Assembly (NCBI RefSeq): GCF_000499845.2
Contig: NC_023758.2
Span: 33,050,816-33,114,815, forward strand
Direction: 5' to 3'
Length of the DNA stretch: 64,000 nucleotides
Origin: Phaseolus vulgaris
Taxonomy: Eukaryota; Streptophyta; Magnoliopsida; Fabales; Fabaceae
Shown here: piece after piece, positions 23,221 to 35,379 of the stretch
Numbering within the stretch: position 1 is the stretch's first letter
Layout of the letters: every line of letters starts with the position of its first letter
The notes under the pieces: model-generated
The model's database searches: none
What the model was told of the DNA's origin: nothing
What the model saw: the letters and a program-made list of their open reading frames with translations, nothing else
Program-made: the position numbers and the translations under genes

Positions 23221-23365
23221 GGTTCAAGATCTGCTGTTAACAAAATGTTTGGGGACTTGATTTCCTTATGAATTATCTCCTCTTGTAGTCTTTGTGCAAG
23301 TAGTGAAGATCATGTGCAGTCCCAAGAGCTATCTTATCTAAAGGAGGCAAGTTCTCATCTACATG
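23221..23365 (-). pseudogene. Captured receptor-like cytoplasmic kinase exon
   Basis: On the minus strand, after a plausible acceptor (TTTTCCATGTAG), the frame reads DENLPPLDKIALGTAHDLHY then LHKDYKRR. After a stop and local frameshift it continues IHKEIKSPNILLTADLEPK. This matches the region around the catalytic loop of plant kinases (IIHRDIKSSNILL), most like RLCK-VI type kinases with DENLP..LDW..RYKIALGTA. The HRD aspartate position reads E and frames are broken, so it is non-functional. It sits within the nested CACTA element in antisense orientation, consistent with exon capture. Family call is from memory. Confidence 0.65.
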
Positions 23366-24269
23366 GAAAATCCACACACTAATTATCGATAAATAATGCT
23401 AATAATGCTTACAGTTTTATCCATAAATAAATAAAATCAGAATATAAATTCTTACAGCTAAGTGTTTGACTTCCAAAGATCTTATATCCATCAACCAACT
23501 AGAAAAAAGAAGTTCCCATCCATACATCTTCAAAGTGCGAATATAAGTCAAAAGTTCTCCTGTCTTACGAATCCTATAAGAAAATCATAAATTTTCGTAT
23601 TGCAAATATGCACGAATTTGATTCATATTCATCCATCGTTTCAGTAAAATAAGAAGGGATCTATGCTTCTAATGGCCAACATGAGTTGCTAATTCTACCA
23701 TTTAGGATTGAGAGTAATCTGTTGAAACTCTTCTGACCTAAATGATAATGCTTAACATATTTGAATGTTAGAAATATATTTGAAATGTTAATGGTTATCA
23801 ACATTTAATCGTAATGATAATTTGTTTTTTATAAATATGCGAGGAATCGATATTTAGGAGGATCTCTTAATAATTTTATATACGAGAAATTGATATAAAT
23901 AAATTTATATAGGCATCAATATCAATCAAATGATAAAATATTACAATGTTTTTTCAAAATACAAAAGAGTAAGAAAGATGATCCCAATTTTCTCAATTGA
24001 ATCATCAACTCTTTACTTTGCTTTTATTTAATTTCCGTGCAAACCATTGTCAATATCAAATCAAAGCAAATTATTGTACATATTCTTATACTTAGTGAAT
24101 GTTACTATTAGAATTTTAAATAATTGTTCCTTTGTGGGTTCGATATCTGTCCTTAGGAACAAATTATTACTTCTGACTCGGTACACATGCCGTAAAAAAG
24201 AGTCATCACATATTTGCCTGACAACAGGAACATGACTGATGATTAAGTTTCTCGTTAAAAGACTAGTTG

Positions 24270-25610
24270 AGGACCTACTAGATGGCCAAATTTAGAGCAT
24301 TTTTTAAGTTATCTCGAAGTAGTTGCTCGCGAAAGGATCTCTATCTTAACTTCTTCTTGGGATAGCGTCATCGAGCACGAGAAAAACATGATTTGACAAG
24401 ATATTCGGGTATGTAATTGTTTTTATTTAGTTCAATTTGAACTTTGTTTTTACCTTGTTGAATTTGAAGTTCGTTCAATCTAAAGTTTGTTGACATTTGT
24501 TATGAACTAAGTATATTTTAACAATGTAAACACATTATGATATCCCGAATGTGGAAACATTGAGAGCGAAGGTTTTGTCTTTAGTGGCTATCAACTTTTT
24601 TCAGTTTAAATCAAAATTGATAACAACTTCTATATTTGGTGCAAGGAAAGGAGAAAATCATTTTACAAAATACACATGTCTTGATGAAGAAACTTGCCAG
24701 CAGTTTGTACAAACTCAACCAACTGAGAAATGACAGGTTAATATCACTTGTTTTATTTGGATATAGTGCTAACATATTATTAACTTTTGAATGTTGATAG
24801 GATGTTCGGAAGAAATAACAATCCAATCAAGCACATAATGAGACTCCACACTTATTGTCTTGTGGTAGTTTTCAAAAGTTAGAGTAGAAGTTGGTTCAAC
24901 AAAATATTAAAGCATGTTCTACTTCTACGGGGGAGGAATAGTGTAGATTTTTTTAACCCTCCATCCCCACCTTACTGCCATGAGAAATGGAAGAATGCCT
25001 ATCTAAATCATTCGGGGACATGGACTTCTAAGGAATCACAACGAACATATGAACAAATTTTAAGAAATATGTTTTATTTATGTTTTTTTAAATTCAATAT
25101 GTGTGTTGAAGTCTGACAATTTGTTTTCATTTTTTGTAGGATTCTCTTGTTGAGCAAACAACACAAGGGACTTTTAATCCTTATGGTGGTGAGGATATTC
25201 TTATTGTTATTATCGGACGACCTGAGCATTCTGGACGTGTTTGTGTTGCATGATATAGTGTGGGGATTCGCTCATACTTTGGACTTTCATCACAATGCAA
25301 TGAACATTCGTTAGTGAACCTAGCCAAAAGTATTTGCTACAATTACGAAAACAAATAGGTTGGGGTTACTCAAGAGATTAAAGAAAGCTTAATGGAAGAG
25401 TTTGATAAGAGGATGGATATGGAGTTTGAGAAGTTGTTAAAGGGTTTAGGACTCTCGCAGCAACCACCTGCAGTGATACAACATGACCTACCTCCTATTA
25501 AGAGAGTCAACACTAAAGGGAGTTGTTTAACAGTTGATCCATCAGGGGATGACTTTGACTCAACCAGCCAATGTGAGTTGTACTTTGATTATGATTCTTC
25601 CTCCTGACAT
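24270..25610 (+). pseudogene. CACTA Transposase_24-like (TNPA/Ptta-like) region
   Basis: Fragments in different frames: VETLRAKVLSLVAINFFQFK (24551) and FTKYTCLDEETCQQFVQTQP resemble the KYxxDEETWxxF block; then SLVEQTTQGTFNPYGGEDIL with IIGRPEHSGRV (25141-25250), a hallmark of this family. A coiled, charged tail follows (25392-25607: EFDKRMDMEFEKLLKGL). This kind of protein is the second protein of plant CACTA elements, thought to bind element ends. Introns or frame breaks separate the pieces; I did not model them. Confidence 0.75.
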
Positions 25611-25769
25611 CAAAGGTGACAAATCAAAGGCATTACATACTTTCATTGCCTGACCTAGACATCTCGTGAGACTTATATAAGAATCTATGGTGTATCTTCG
25701 CACTAATATGATTACATATTAAATATGTTATATACTAACTAATTTAATTATTTGTTTGTTGATGAGTAA

Positions 25770-26910
25770 CAAGAACCTAAGGCAAAACTACTTATGGAAA
25801 AGAAGAAAACATTCTTCATTGATGATCCTCTGGCAGCATTGGTGGAAGTGGCTACGACTTTAGATACAAGCGTCATAGAGGTTCCATGGGATGCCAATGT
25901 TTTTTTGTATGCACAATAATGTACCGTTGTACTTTAACATATCTGATTTGTTTGACCTTCCATCCAGAAATCAGGAGATTAACATAAACAATTCTGCAAC
26001 TATGGATGAAGTAAGTTCAATTATTAAAATATTTATACTCTTTATTTATTTATTATATATATATATATAACTAATAACTTATTAAAATTTAGGTATATTT
26101 GTGGGATTATGCTTCAATGAGGGGAAACAAGATACGTATGAGTTTTTAGACCCTCAACTCATTCAATTACTAAGTAACAAAAAGTCAGAAACACAAACAT
26201 ACATTACCACTGCCTTAAAGAATAAAGGAAAAGAAATTTATATTGCTCCATATATCCATGGGTAATTCCATATTCATTAAATAAGTTATACTAAATTATG
26301 GAAATAAAAGAGACTAACTAATTTTTTATGTAGGCATCATTGACAACTACTGATCATATCTGCTCAAGATCATAAATTGCATGGTTTTGCTCCTTGCATA
26401 AGAAACCTCCTAACTATTTTAAACACATTATATATAGGTTAGAAAATTTCATTTAACATCTATTATTACTTATAGATTGCATAATGCTATGTGTTCTAAC
26501 ATGAAATCTTATTATTTCAGTGCTTAATCTAGATATAACATGTTGAGTGGGAGGGGAAGTGCAAACATGAAAAAGCTTACTTGGATGCACCTTAAGGTAT
26601 TTAAATGTGTTTTATTGATTCATTTAATAACATTTATTTTGACTTGTAGTGCAATAAGCAATCTAAAAATTATGAGTGTGGTTACTATGTGATGCAGTGG
26701 ATGTCAACAATTGTGCGAGATAGAGGTTGTAATCATATAATACATTAATACTTAAAGACATTAAAATTTGATGTTTATTATTTATGGACTAATTAAAAAA
26801 AAATTATAGTTTTTCAATGATCCACAACCACTAGATTCGGAAGCACTGGAGTATGTTAAGACAACATGGTCAAAATATTATGTAACCATGTATAACACCT
26901 TGGGATAGAT
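25770..26910 (+). pseudogene. Ulp1-like (C48) cysteine protease region of CACTA element
   Basis: Exon-like fragments include FLDPQLIQLLSNKKSETQTY, a His region where LLIISAQDHKLHGFAPCIRN follows an AG acceptor, the catalytic Cys motif YECGYYVMQWMSTIVRDRGC (about 26660-26730), and a C-terminal part that would read DPQPLDSEALEYVKTTWSKY (about 26820-26880). Known plant CACTA and MULE elements often carry a Ulp1/SUMO-protease domain. Frames change between pieces; introns and decay cannot be separated by eye. Confidence 0.65.
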
Positions 26911-27059
26911 GAATGATTAGAATGACATTATAAGTTTTTTTGTTGAACTTTTTCATATACAATTACTTGTGTTAAATTATGATATTATATGTACTTATTT
27001 ATATGTAGTCTTTTATATTTAAATTATGATGTTATATGTAGCCTGATTTTCGTTACAAC

Positions 27060-27479
27060 GCATGATTTTGTCTTGAAAATTGCTACATTATGCATGACAA
27101 AAGCATATGTGGCAATATTCTAAAATTCACAACAACAAAAATCGTACTTTTAAAAAGGTTCTAGACCAAACCGTCTTGAAAAAACATCACCAAATCTCTT
27201 TTAACGAGGATTCTTGGTTAGAATCGTCGTTAAATCCCTTTTAGAATAACTTATAACAATAATTCTTGATTAGAACCGTCTTTAAAAGTGAACTATCATT
27301 CAATTTTTTTCTCCATTAACAACAATTTTGAGTTAAGTATCGTAATTTTGTTTTATGACGATGATTTTTTAACTGTCGTTAAAAGTCATTTTTTTAACTA
27401 CATCATATTTAACAATGGTTATAAAACTATATTCAAATGTTGTTTTTAATCATTTTTAAAGGTTATGTCTACAATAGTG
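27060..27479 (+). repeat. CACTA 3' subterminal repeats and terminus
   Basis: A run of short repeats in both orientations built on ACCGTCTTTAAAA / TTTTAACGACGATT motifs (e.g. 27220, 27275, 27355-27385), ending TGTCTACAATAGTG at 27479. Such arrays bind transposase near CACTA ends. The sequence after 27479 looks unrelated. Confidence 0.6.
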
Positions 27480-28679
27480 TTTTCATCCTTTCATGTCGTA
27501 TATATGAAATTTTTGTCTGACTTTGACCGATGATAATAAGAAGTTTCTTTATTTCTTTTTTTCCAAACTTTCTTCCCCCTCTCTCTTCTTTCTACTTTCT
27601 CTTCATGTTAGTCATTTTCTTTCATGGAGAATTCTATGAGTTTCCCAAACCAATTTTTTAAAAAATATATTATATACCATATTGTTAAAAATGTCTTCTA
27701 TTATGGAAAGAGTATGTTTAAAGGTTGAAAATTTGACCAATCTTCATGAAAGTTCCAAGTGACTATAGGAGGATTACCATCGGTGGTAATCTTGATAATT
27801 TATCATTATTTTGATCCTATACTTTTTATATGATATGATACACTTGGTAATCTAATCCAATACCGAGAATGCGATTATTCAACTAATGAGATTTTTGTTT
27901 CTGATAAAATTCTACTAGTTAGATAATAACCCATTAATGTAAACAATTACACTCATTCAAGTGAATTTATTTTAAATTCTACTTACCTTGTTTGACTTTC
28001 AGTTCGTGACGATGCACACACTAGGATCAGTTCTTAATTAAAACTCCAAAATGTGTCATTATCATTTCCCTTGTTATTAGTATTTTTTATACAAACCCTT
28101 ATTGTTAATATTGGCAAGCATAAACCAATCTCATAGGCACGCATTTCATTGCTTTCCACGCGGCTCAACGACCTTTGTTTTTTTCAATCAACACTTCCGT
28201 CATCTTTTGGATAAGACAAAGTACAAAGATTCACGTTAACTTTGGAAACATATTTGGCTTCAATTATTGACATATAGTGCAGAATTTGCGAACTATATAC
28301 TTGGTCAAAATAAATTATCATTGTATTCTTTACAAAAAGTGAGCGACCATATCTAGTTTCACATGCTTCCGAGGCATGATCAAAGCATGTGGTTTGAACT
28401 GAATCAAGATAAGGAATGTAACTCATGATGTATGAACTTTAATTAAGAGGCGTCTAACTTCTCCTTCTATACAAAAAGTGTCAATTAGACAATGAAAATA
28501 TATATTTTGACATAACATATTTGACATCCTCGTACAAAGAGTCTTCATGATTATTATATGGACGAAGCTTATCGTCATGACTAGACAACATTCTAACTCT
28601 GTTTTTGTTTTTTCCTATCCTAGTAGATCTTTCATTTGCTTCACATATACTCGTGGCCAATGGTGCTACTCTGTTTCAT
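27480..28679. other. Intergenic, downstream of NAC gene
   Basis: AT-rich with no gene recognised. The part nearest 28679 is the 3' flank of the minus-strand NAC gene; I cannot place a polyadenylation site with confidence. Confidence 0.5.
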
Positions 28680-29867
28680 TTAGTACTTACCCGAGTCTGA
28701 TACATAATTGTTGGCCATTTCAACCGGTTGAGAATTTACAAAGGGATCAATTCCAATATTGGCATTGCTAATTTGAAAATCAAAGGTTGAGCAATAGGAG
28801 CCATCAGATAAAATAGGACCCAAGTAATTCATATCCAAAAGGTAAGTGAGGGACCAAGTCCTGGGAAGGTTCATCATTTTCTGTTCATCATTATTTGCAG
28901 CTATAAGATTAGTCATTTGAACTTTTGGGTGTGTCTCTTTGTGCTCCAGTGTTTTTCCCGTGTTCTTCTTCTTATAAATTCTGCACAAGACCCAGTCATC
29001 CAGCTGATGAAACATCCAAAACCAAGGGAAATGTCAATTATTAAGTAACATTAAATATTGAAATAAAATGTTAGATTTCACAAAGTTAGGAGGACAAGGC
29101 TTTAAAGGTTTACCCTCATGGACCCAATTTTCCTGTTAACTGGTTGTTTTGATTCTGCCAATCGGTACTCATGCATAATCCAATCAGTCTTGTCACCTTT
29201 TGGTGGCCTACCCTTGTAAAATACTAGGGATTTCTTCACCCCAACAAGCTTAGATCCACTATAGATTGCCTTATCTGTGCCAGTAGCCTTCCAATACCCA
29301 GATACTGTTGCTCGGTTAGGCCTCACCCCGTTTGGGTACTTCCTGTCTCGTGGACTAAAGAAATACCATTCATTTTCTCCAAATTCTGTTTTATCTGCAT
29401 TCCAAGATAACAACAAGTGCGTTAGATCCATCTTCATTTAACAGTTCAATATTTGAGATTGTTGATTTTGACAGATGTCAAAGCATCATGACCAAGTACT
29501 CTATGAAAAGGTTGATTTTCCAGATAAGGTAGGTGAGATTGTGCATTTCATGTTTCAATCCCAAAGAGCTCTTGCATGAAGGAAGATACAAGAGATGAAA
29601 CAAAAATTGGGTGAAACATTTATAGAGACATGGTGCAACAAGTAGAAAGCTATGCATGAGAAGCTAATAAGAAAGCTTTGGGAAGTGATGTTACTATATA
29701 CCTGGCAATTCCCATGGATCAAACTTGTAGAGATCCACTTCTGGGATGATGGAAGCAGGGCAAGGCTTTGATGTGGCTTGGTTGCAAAGGTAGTAGACGA
29801 TTAGTTCCTCGTCCGTTGGGTGAAACCTAAAGCCAGGGGGGAGTTCAGAGGGTGTGGTAGCATCCAT
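28680..29867 (-). CDS. NAP: NAC transcription factor, NAP (ANAC029) type
   Basis: Three exons on the minus strand: 29867-29702, 29394-29114, 29003-28680. The introns (29701-29395, 29113-29004) have GT...AG ends and keep frame; the product is 256 aa. The NAC DNA-binding domain fills roughly residues 9-160: [19 protein letters not shown] (A), [16 protein letters not shown] (B), [20 protein letters not shown] (C), [13 protein letters not shown] (D), [12 protein letters not shown] (E). The C-terminal motif [19 protein letters not shown] matches AtNAP, a nuclear activator of leaf senescence. The ATG at 29867 is chosen because it puts LPPGF at the same distance from Met as in AtNAP; the open frame upstream to 29897 begins with GTG. 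Oddity: the stop lies inside a perfect splice-donor context (GGTAAGTACTAA), so an extra 3' exon or retained intron is possible. A role in senescence is inferred from homology. Confidence 0.92.
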
Positions 29868-32800
29868 TGAGTGAAAAATATGAACTTGGTTTGGCACAAG
29901 AAAAGGGGAATAATGAAGTGAAGGGTTTGCAGAGAAATGAAGGTGTTTGAAATGTTTGCAAGGAGATTGGTGCTGCTTTTATCTTTGGGGGTTTGATAGG
30001 ATAAATTTTACTATTCATAGTACATGCGTCACCAGGCATGCATGCACCAATGGGGGGTCACAACTATTTCACATGTATATCTGTTACTGACTTTTGCACA
30101 TGGTTCAAAGAACCACTGCTAACGTCTATATCCATATCAAGTAATATTCAATTCTCATTTCTCCATTGGAATGTTATTGCCAATTGCAGCTTTATATTCC
30201 CACTTAAATGTACTCAGCAGCCAATTTTTGTGTCCTCTCTGAATTGTTAAAGAATGTTTTTTCACCTAATTAATACATCATTCTTTGGTCCATGCAATAA
30301 TGTTTAAAGAAAACAATAGTAGAAAAGTTTCCTTTTCCTTTTTTTTCATTTTTTGTAGTGGAAGTATGTGATTAGAAGTTATATGTTTATTCTACATGTT
30401 GTCTATTTGCATCAATCATTTGTGCTGATTTGAACTCAAAATTCTTGCTAAAGGTTTTACCGACTCTATTCACTCCTATACTTGGAGTATTGGTAAATAC
30501 AAAAGGTAAAATGAGATTTAAATATCTTATTTTTCAATTAAACTTGATTTTAAAAGCAACATTTTTTATTCTCAAACAATTGTAATATAATATGCATTAA
30601 TAGCCATGCCTTTTTTTGTGACTAAGGTGGCATCGTTTGCATGTGACGTAATGTGTCTAGATACGTATTGCAATTTTAATAAATGAAGGAAAAGAATGTT
30701 GGTAGTTAGAAAATTTAAAATAGATGATAATTAAAAAAGCAAAAAGTGTAAATAAAATTTAGTTAGAGATTAATGATAGATGTGTTCAGCAATGACGCAG
30801 CTCCTCAATCAGTTGCAAAATATGCTGAGGATTGGGAACATGTGTCTTCTATGTACGGGTTAACAAAATTTCAAAGTTGGCACTCTCAGCAACCACACAA
30901 TCATGGGAATCCAAATTAGTTGAGTCAATTTTTCACATAATGAAACCCTAATTACATATTTCAAATTTAATTTAACCACATAATTACCCAATCATTCTAA
31001 ATTACACAAACTATTAACACGAATGCAGATAATGCTCATCCGCCAAACACAACGAAACGCAAGCTTTCTTCATGACATGAAGAAGTGCAATTTTTTTAGC
31101 ACACTCTTTATGAACGAACACACATTATTAAAATTCACATTTTCTTATTGGATCCCCGCAATTTAACGAGTATTTTTCTTCTAGGATTATAGTTTTCAGT
31201 ATATCTTAAACTATAATTTCTGATTTTCTTTATTATCTTTGATGAGATTGTTACAACATATATTTTTTTTATAGAGCTACACAGATTGCAAGAAATTATT
31301 CGTGCAAAAAATAGGAAAAAAAACTCATGAAGTACGCAACAAAATTAGGAGGTTTGTTGTTTGTGGAGGTAACAAATCTAGAACCGTAAAATATAAGGTT
31401 TAAGAGTACTTGCACAAGTATTTAGGAAGGATATAATATTTTTAAAGTTTAGTACTATTCGAAATAAATAAAATATTTTTAGAATGTATAAACTTACCAG
31501 GCCAAGTTAAACGAAATTAAGACAACAATTTATTTTTCTCTAGTTTCGTATATGTGTGAACGAGATTATTGTTAAAAACGTGACCAGTTGTCTTGAATAA
31601 ATTAAATTCTCTGAAAATATTTAAAAAATGTAACAATGTTTTAGAATAAAGTAATCGAAATATATAGGATAGGTATAATGGATAAAAAAATTGGTGGGTG
31701 GTGTCCATTTTCATTTTGACAGAAATGTGGATAAACATTGATGTAACGTTAACGTACATGGACTTGTTGACTAGTTCAACACGACGTCATGGATGTTGAA
31801 TTCTTGATTTCTATGAATGGAAGAGGATGAATAAAAGTGTGAAACATAGCCATAAAGTGTGAGCAACAACACTTATTATGAGTCACGAACGTTCTTTCCT
31901 TTCTGAAAAATGTGTGGGTTACTTGGACTTGGGTTATTGTTAGCACTACATTTGTAGAAAATGGAAAAATAATCATACAACAATATCATGATATCATGCA
32001 CTCATGTGGACCAGTAATTGGAGTTCCCATCCACTTTTCCAAAGAATATTCTCCTTTCCATATTTTCATTCAGACTTTCCTTCATTTCATTTTTAAATTC
32101 TTAAATGTGTTATGTATTAGTTTTACTTTGATTCAACTTAGCTACCCAAAAGGGAATTCAAACTTAAAAGAAAATTTTCTGGTTCTTAACATATTGTTTG
32201 CTTTAATAGAGATTGAGAAGAGAGAGAGAAAAATTACATATATGAGGAGACTTATCATAAAAATTATATTTTATAGCTAATATAGTTTTAAAATTTTAGG
32301 TTAAACTTTCTATTTTTTATTTTTTTTTAATCTCTCATCCATTTTTTATTTTATCTTATTTGAATTAAATATGAGTTGAACTCTCTACAAAATAAAATAA
32401 ATAAACTTTCTATCGATCAGGAAATTTTTTGAGAGAAAATACTAGAGAGTTTTCATATTAATAAATTATAAATATTAGTTAAAAATGATAAAAAAAACCA
32501 CTTCTAACCTAAAATTTTAAGATAATAAATTTACAAATTTTTTATTTTATTTATCTTACTCTTTTTTTATTAATGTGTACTCACTCATACTTATAATATC
32601 TTATTATTTATATGTCCTTAATGTAATGAGATATAAGGAGGACACGTATACCTAGCCGTTTGGAGTTTATAACCATTGATGTAGACCATGTACTGAAGTG
32701 CTTGGTGTCTTTGCCAAATGGTTTTGAATTCTTTACACAGTACTGTGACAAATATCAAGAACACCAATAATGCATATTTTGAAAATGGTGGACGGTTCAA

Positions 32801-35379
32801 CAGAACCACTCCATTAACCTCTTTCATTTTTAAGGAAATTTATTCATTATTCTCATTTACTTACTTTACTTTGTTGCTCATTTTATCATGCTTTAATTTT
32901 CTTTTCCTATTATTCTGCCAATTCTTTTGCCTCTTTGCAAAACTTTACTTTTACTCATAAAATACAAAAGATAAAAACATTATAATGATGAATACGAATT
33001 GTATATTATTAATAACAACGTATTATTAAGTTACTTACTAAGTTTTATATGTATGTTATTTATCAATAAGAAAGTGTCATAAATTCTATCGAAAATATTA
33101 TTAACGTTGATAATAGCATAATAAGTACTTATATAATTTTTTCTATATTTCATTAATATTAAGAAAATAAGTTTTTAAGCTGAAAGTTTGAAAAACACGG
33201 CCTACTTTAAATAATAAAAAAATCCTTAATTTTTTTTTTTTTTTTTACTGAAACCAAGTGAAAATTATTTTCACCCTAAATTTATTTTTTTATTGAAATT
33301 ATGTAAAATTATTTCCACCAATGTTAAATTTATGCAGTGATTTAAATATAGTATTTTTTAAAGAAAATGAATAAAACTTGTATTGGTGTACAATTTGAAT
33401 GATAAATCAAATTGTTGGAGTTATGTATTTCTTTATTAATTAAATTAACGCATCAGACGTTAATGGTAATATTTAAGTTAATTTTGCGCAAATGAAGCTT
33501 ATCACATATATCTCATTTATGTATAGAAGTTATTTATGGTTATAGCTTAATCAAATGATTTGATTTTATTAATTATTGTACTACCTGCAGTTCAAGGTAA
33601 GTTCGTACCCAAACCTTCCAGCACCTTGTTCTATCGATATTTTGACGTAATAAATTAAATGAACTATAACTAATCGTTTTAACAATTATCAATGAAAGAA
33701 AGAGTTTAATTATCTTCAAAATCATGATTAAGAGACAATGAATCTACATGTATCTAACATGATGATCTCCTTACAGGGAGGATTTAAAGACAAAAAATTA
33801 TAAATAAGTATAAATTTTTGAAATAAAAAGTCATAAACACTAATGATCTTTAACACATAATTCTAATACAAAACTACATATGACTTGAGTATCGGACTTG
33901 TAAATACTTTCTAAAATTATAAAATTAAATATGCGAAAAGATCATATACCAATAGAATTGGAGGCACGAATACTCCAATACAACGACTTAAAAACTCTCG
34001 TGTAAAAAATATTTAATCTTATAAAAATAACTATTTTAAAAGTTGAGATTTTATTTATGATTTGAAGACGATTCATAAATAGAATAAAAATAAATTTAAA
34101 TATTTTTTTTTTATATTTGTTAACGTTAAAACTTACCACAGAGAAATAGTCTAATGGTTGAAGATGAATATTATATTATTTGTGCCTTATAATAATGTTA
34201 GACTTGGGAATCTAGTAGTCACAATATTTTACTATGACAATCCCTAGATAAATGTTTTGATATTAACAAAACATAGATAAGTTTGAGGTAATAATATTTT
34301 CAATAAAGAAAAATGAGGTTTTAAATGAGAAGGAAAATAATTGGAGTAACGTGTAAGACATAAATTAGACCTACATTAGCTGAAAGATGGTCTAACATCT
34401 ATTACCATAGATGAGTTTATAAGACTCCACAAGTCTATATGAATCTAAAGCCTCATTATCCCCGTCTACTATATGACTCAACATAATAAACCTATTCTTA
34501 ACGACTACAACTTATAACCTTCTATACATAAAAGCATAAAAGCACAAATATAAACACTAACATTTTTGCTAACTTTACCAAAAAAAAAAACATGCAAAAA
34601 ATTCGGACACAAACTTACTTAATGCTGAGAATGAATAAATAGAGAAATCACTCTATCTCATAACAACCACGTACAAAGTCTATAAAAATAACTATTTTAG
34701 CTTTATGCAAATACTACTGATCCAACTTCTCTAACATGTAAAATGTTGTAAGTAAAACATCTTTGTAGAACACTAGGTTGTTTAGCTAGACATGTTAAAA
34801 ATATAGGTCAAATTCAAAGGAGTTGAATTGAACTTATCAAGAAATCTTATAAAAGATAACTCTAAGTAAATTGAATATAAAAGATAACTCTAAGTAAACT
34901 GAATATAAGAAATTAAAACAATTTCTTTTGGTGATAATTTATTCAAAGTTCTTTAAATTTCAAAAATTATAAAAGTATGAATATGAACGTTAGAAAAATA
35001 TTAAAGATGAGAGAAAAAGAAAAATCAAAGAAAATAAGAACCTTTTACAAACGTGCTACATTCACATACTTGATTATCATGATTAAGTTAATCTACTTAA
35101 AAAAATTTAAGTTCTTACGAGAACTCATCAAGAAAATAAGAAAAATATACAATACAAGATTTTGAATCCTACAATATCACCTATAATCACTTGTTAAACT
35201 CTATTACAAGCAAACAAAGATCTTAAACCTTACAAGATCTCTTCCAACCTCTAGACAATCTAAGTCAAGAAAACATAACTCAGAATAGGATATGCAATAA
35301 GATAATCGGAAAAGTTTAAGCTCAAAACTAAGAAGAAATGAAAGAATTTTGATATTCAATGTAAGAGTACAATATATAA
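29868..35379. other. Promoter side of NAC gene and long AT-rich intergenic region
   Basis: The first few hundred bases are the NAC upstream region. The remainder is AT-rich and full of short homopolymer runs (e.g. poly-T at 33230-33246). Open frames of 60-120 codons (e.g. 31912-32280) have biased composition and no recognisable motifs. A 29-bp local direct repeat (AAGATAACTCTAAGTAAA) occurs at about 34855-34910. No TE terminal sequences recognised. Confidence 0.5.
30037..30044. promoter_or_regulatory. RY element in NAC upstream region
   Basis: CATGCATG, the palindromic RY motif bound by B3-domain factors of the ABI3/FUS3 type, lies 170 bp upstream of the NAC ATG. A CCAAT box (30047-30051) is adjacent. 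Function is inferred only from the motif and place; an 8-mer can occur by chance. Confidence 0.35.

Larger units (their letters stand above)
22353..23665. mobile_element. Small CACTA-type element nested in solo LTR copy C
   Basis: Starts with CACTACAAGAAATTTTAG, a typical plant CACTA terminus, exactly where the LTR sequence breaks. The first 220 bp carries many copies of TTACATACGGAT / ATCCGTATGTAA-type motifs in both orientations, the expected subterminal transposase-binding array. The interior holds a tandem repeat (22813-23118) and a reverse-oriented kinase exon (23221-23365). The right end is inferred from where LTR homology resumes (near GAGTTGCTAATTCTACC). A matching CTTGTAGTG terminus is not visible, so that end may be degraded. 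Confidence 0.6.
22112..24208 (+). mobile_element. Solo LTR copy C, inserted in CACTA and itself interrupted
   Basis: Left end TGATAGTTGTTCATATGTG, right end AAAAAAGAGTCATCA. Exact 5-bp duplication CATAT at 22107-22111 and 24209-24213. It matches copy A at both ends (e.g. GAACGATTTATTCCCAAATT on the left, GGGTTCGATATCTGTCCTTA on the right). About 1.3 kb of foreign sequence (22353 to about 23665) is inserted in its middle, which explains the 2.1-kb length. Confidence 0.8.
20526..27479 (+). mobile_element. Decayed autonomous CACTA (En/Spm) transposon, split by a solo LTR
   Basis: In order on the plus strand: C-terminal part of a TNP2-like transposase (20526-22010), a solo LTR insertion (22112-24208, exact CATAT duplication), a Transposase_24-like region (24270-25610), a Ulp1-like cysteine protease region (25770-26910), then a 3' subterminal zone of short TTAACGACGATT-like repeats (27170-27460) ending CTACAATAGTG at 27479. 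The N-terminal transposase core and a clear 5' CACTA terminus are missing. All reading frames are broken. Confidence 0.75.

Noticed and set aside
29868..29897. Longer NAC N-terminus starting at 29897
   Set aside because: The codon there is GTG, not ATG, and the ATG at 29867 gives the same N-terminal length as AtNAP.
31912..32280. 122-codon plus-strand frame upstream of the NAC gene
   Set aside because: Composition follows base bias; no motif, no splice context, no homology that I recognise.
34145..34175. Possible tRNA or SINE A-box (TAGTCTAATGGTTGA)
   Set aside because: No B-box (GGTTCGA) or foldable cloverleaf follows at the right distance.
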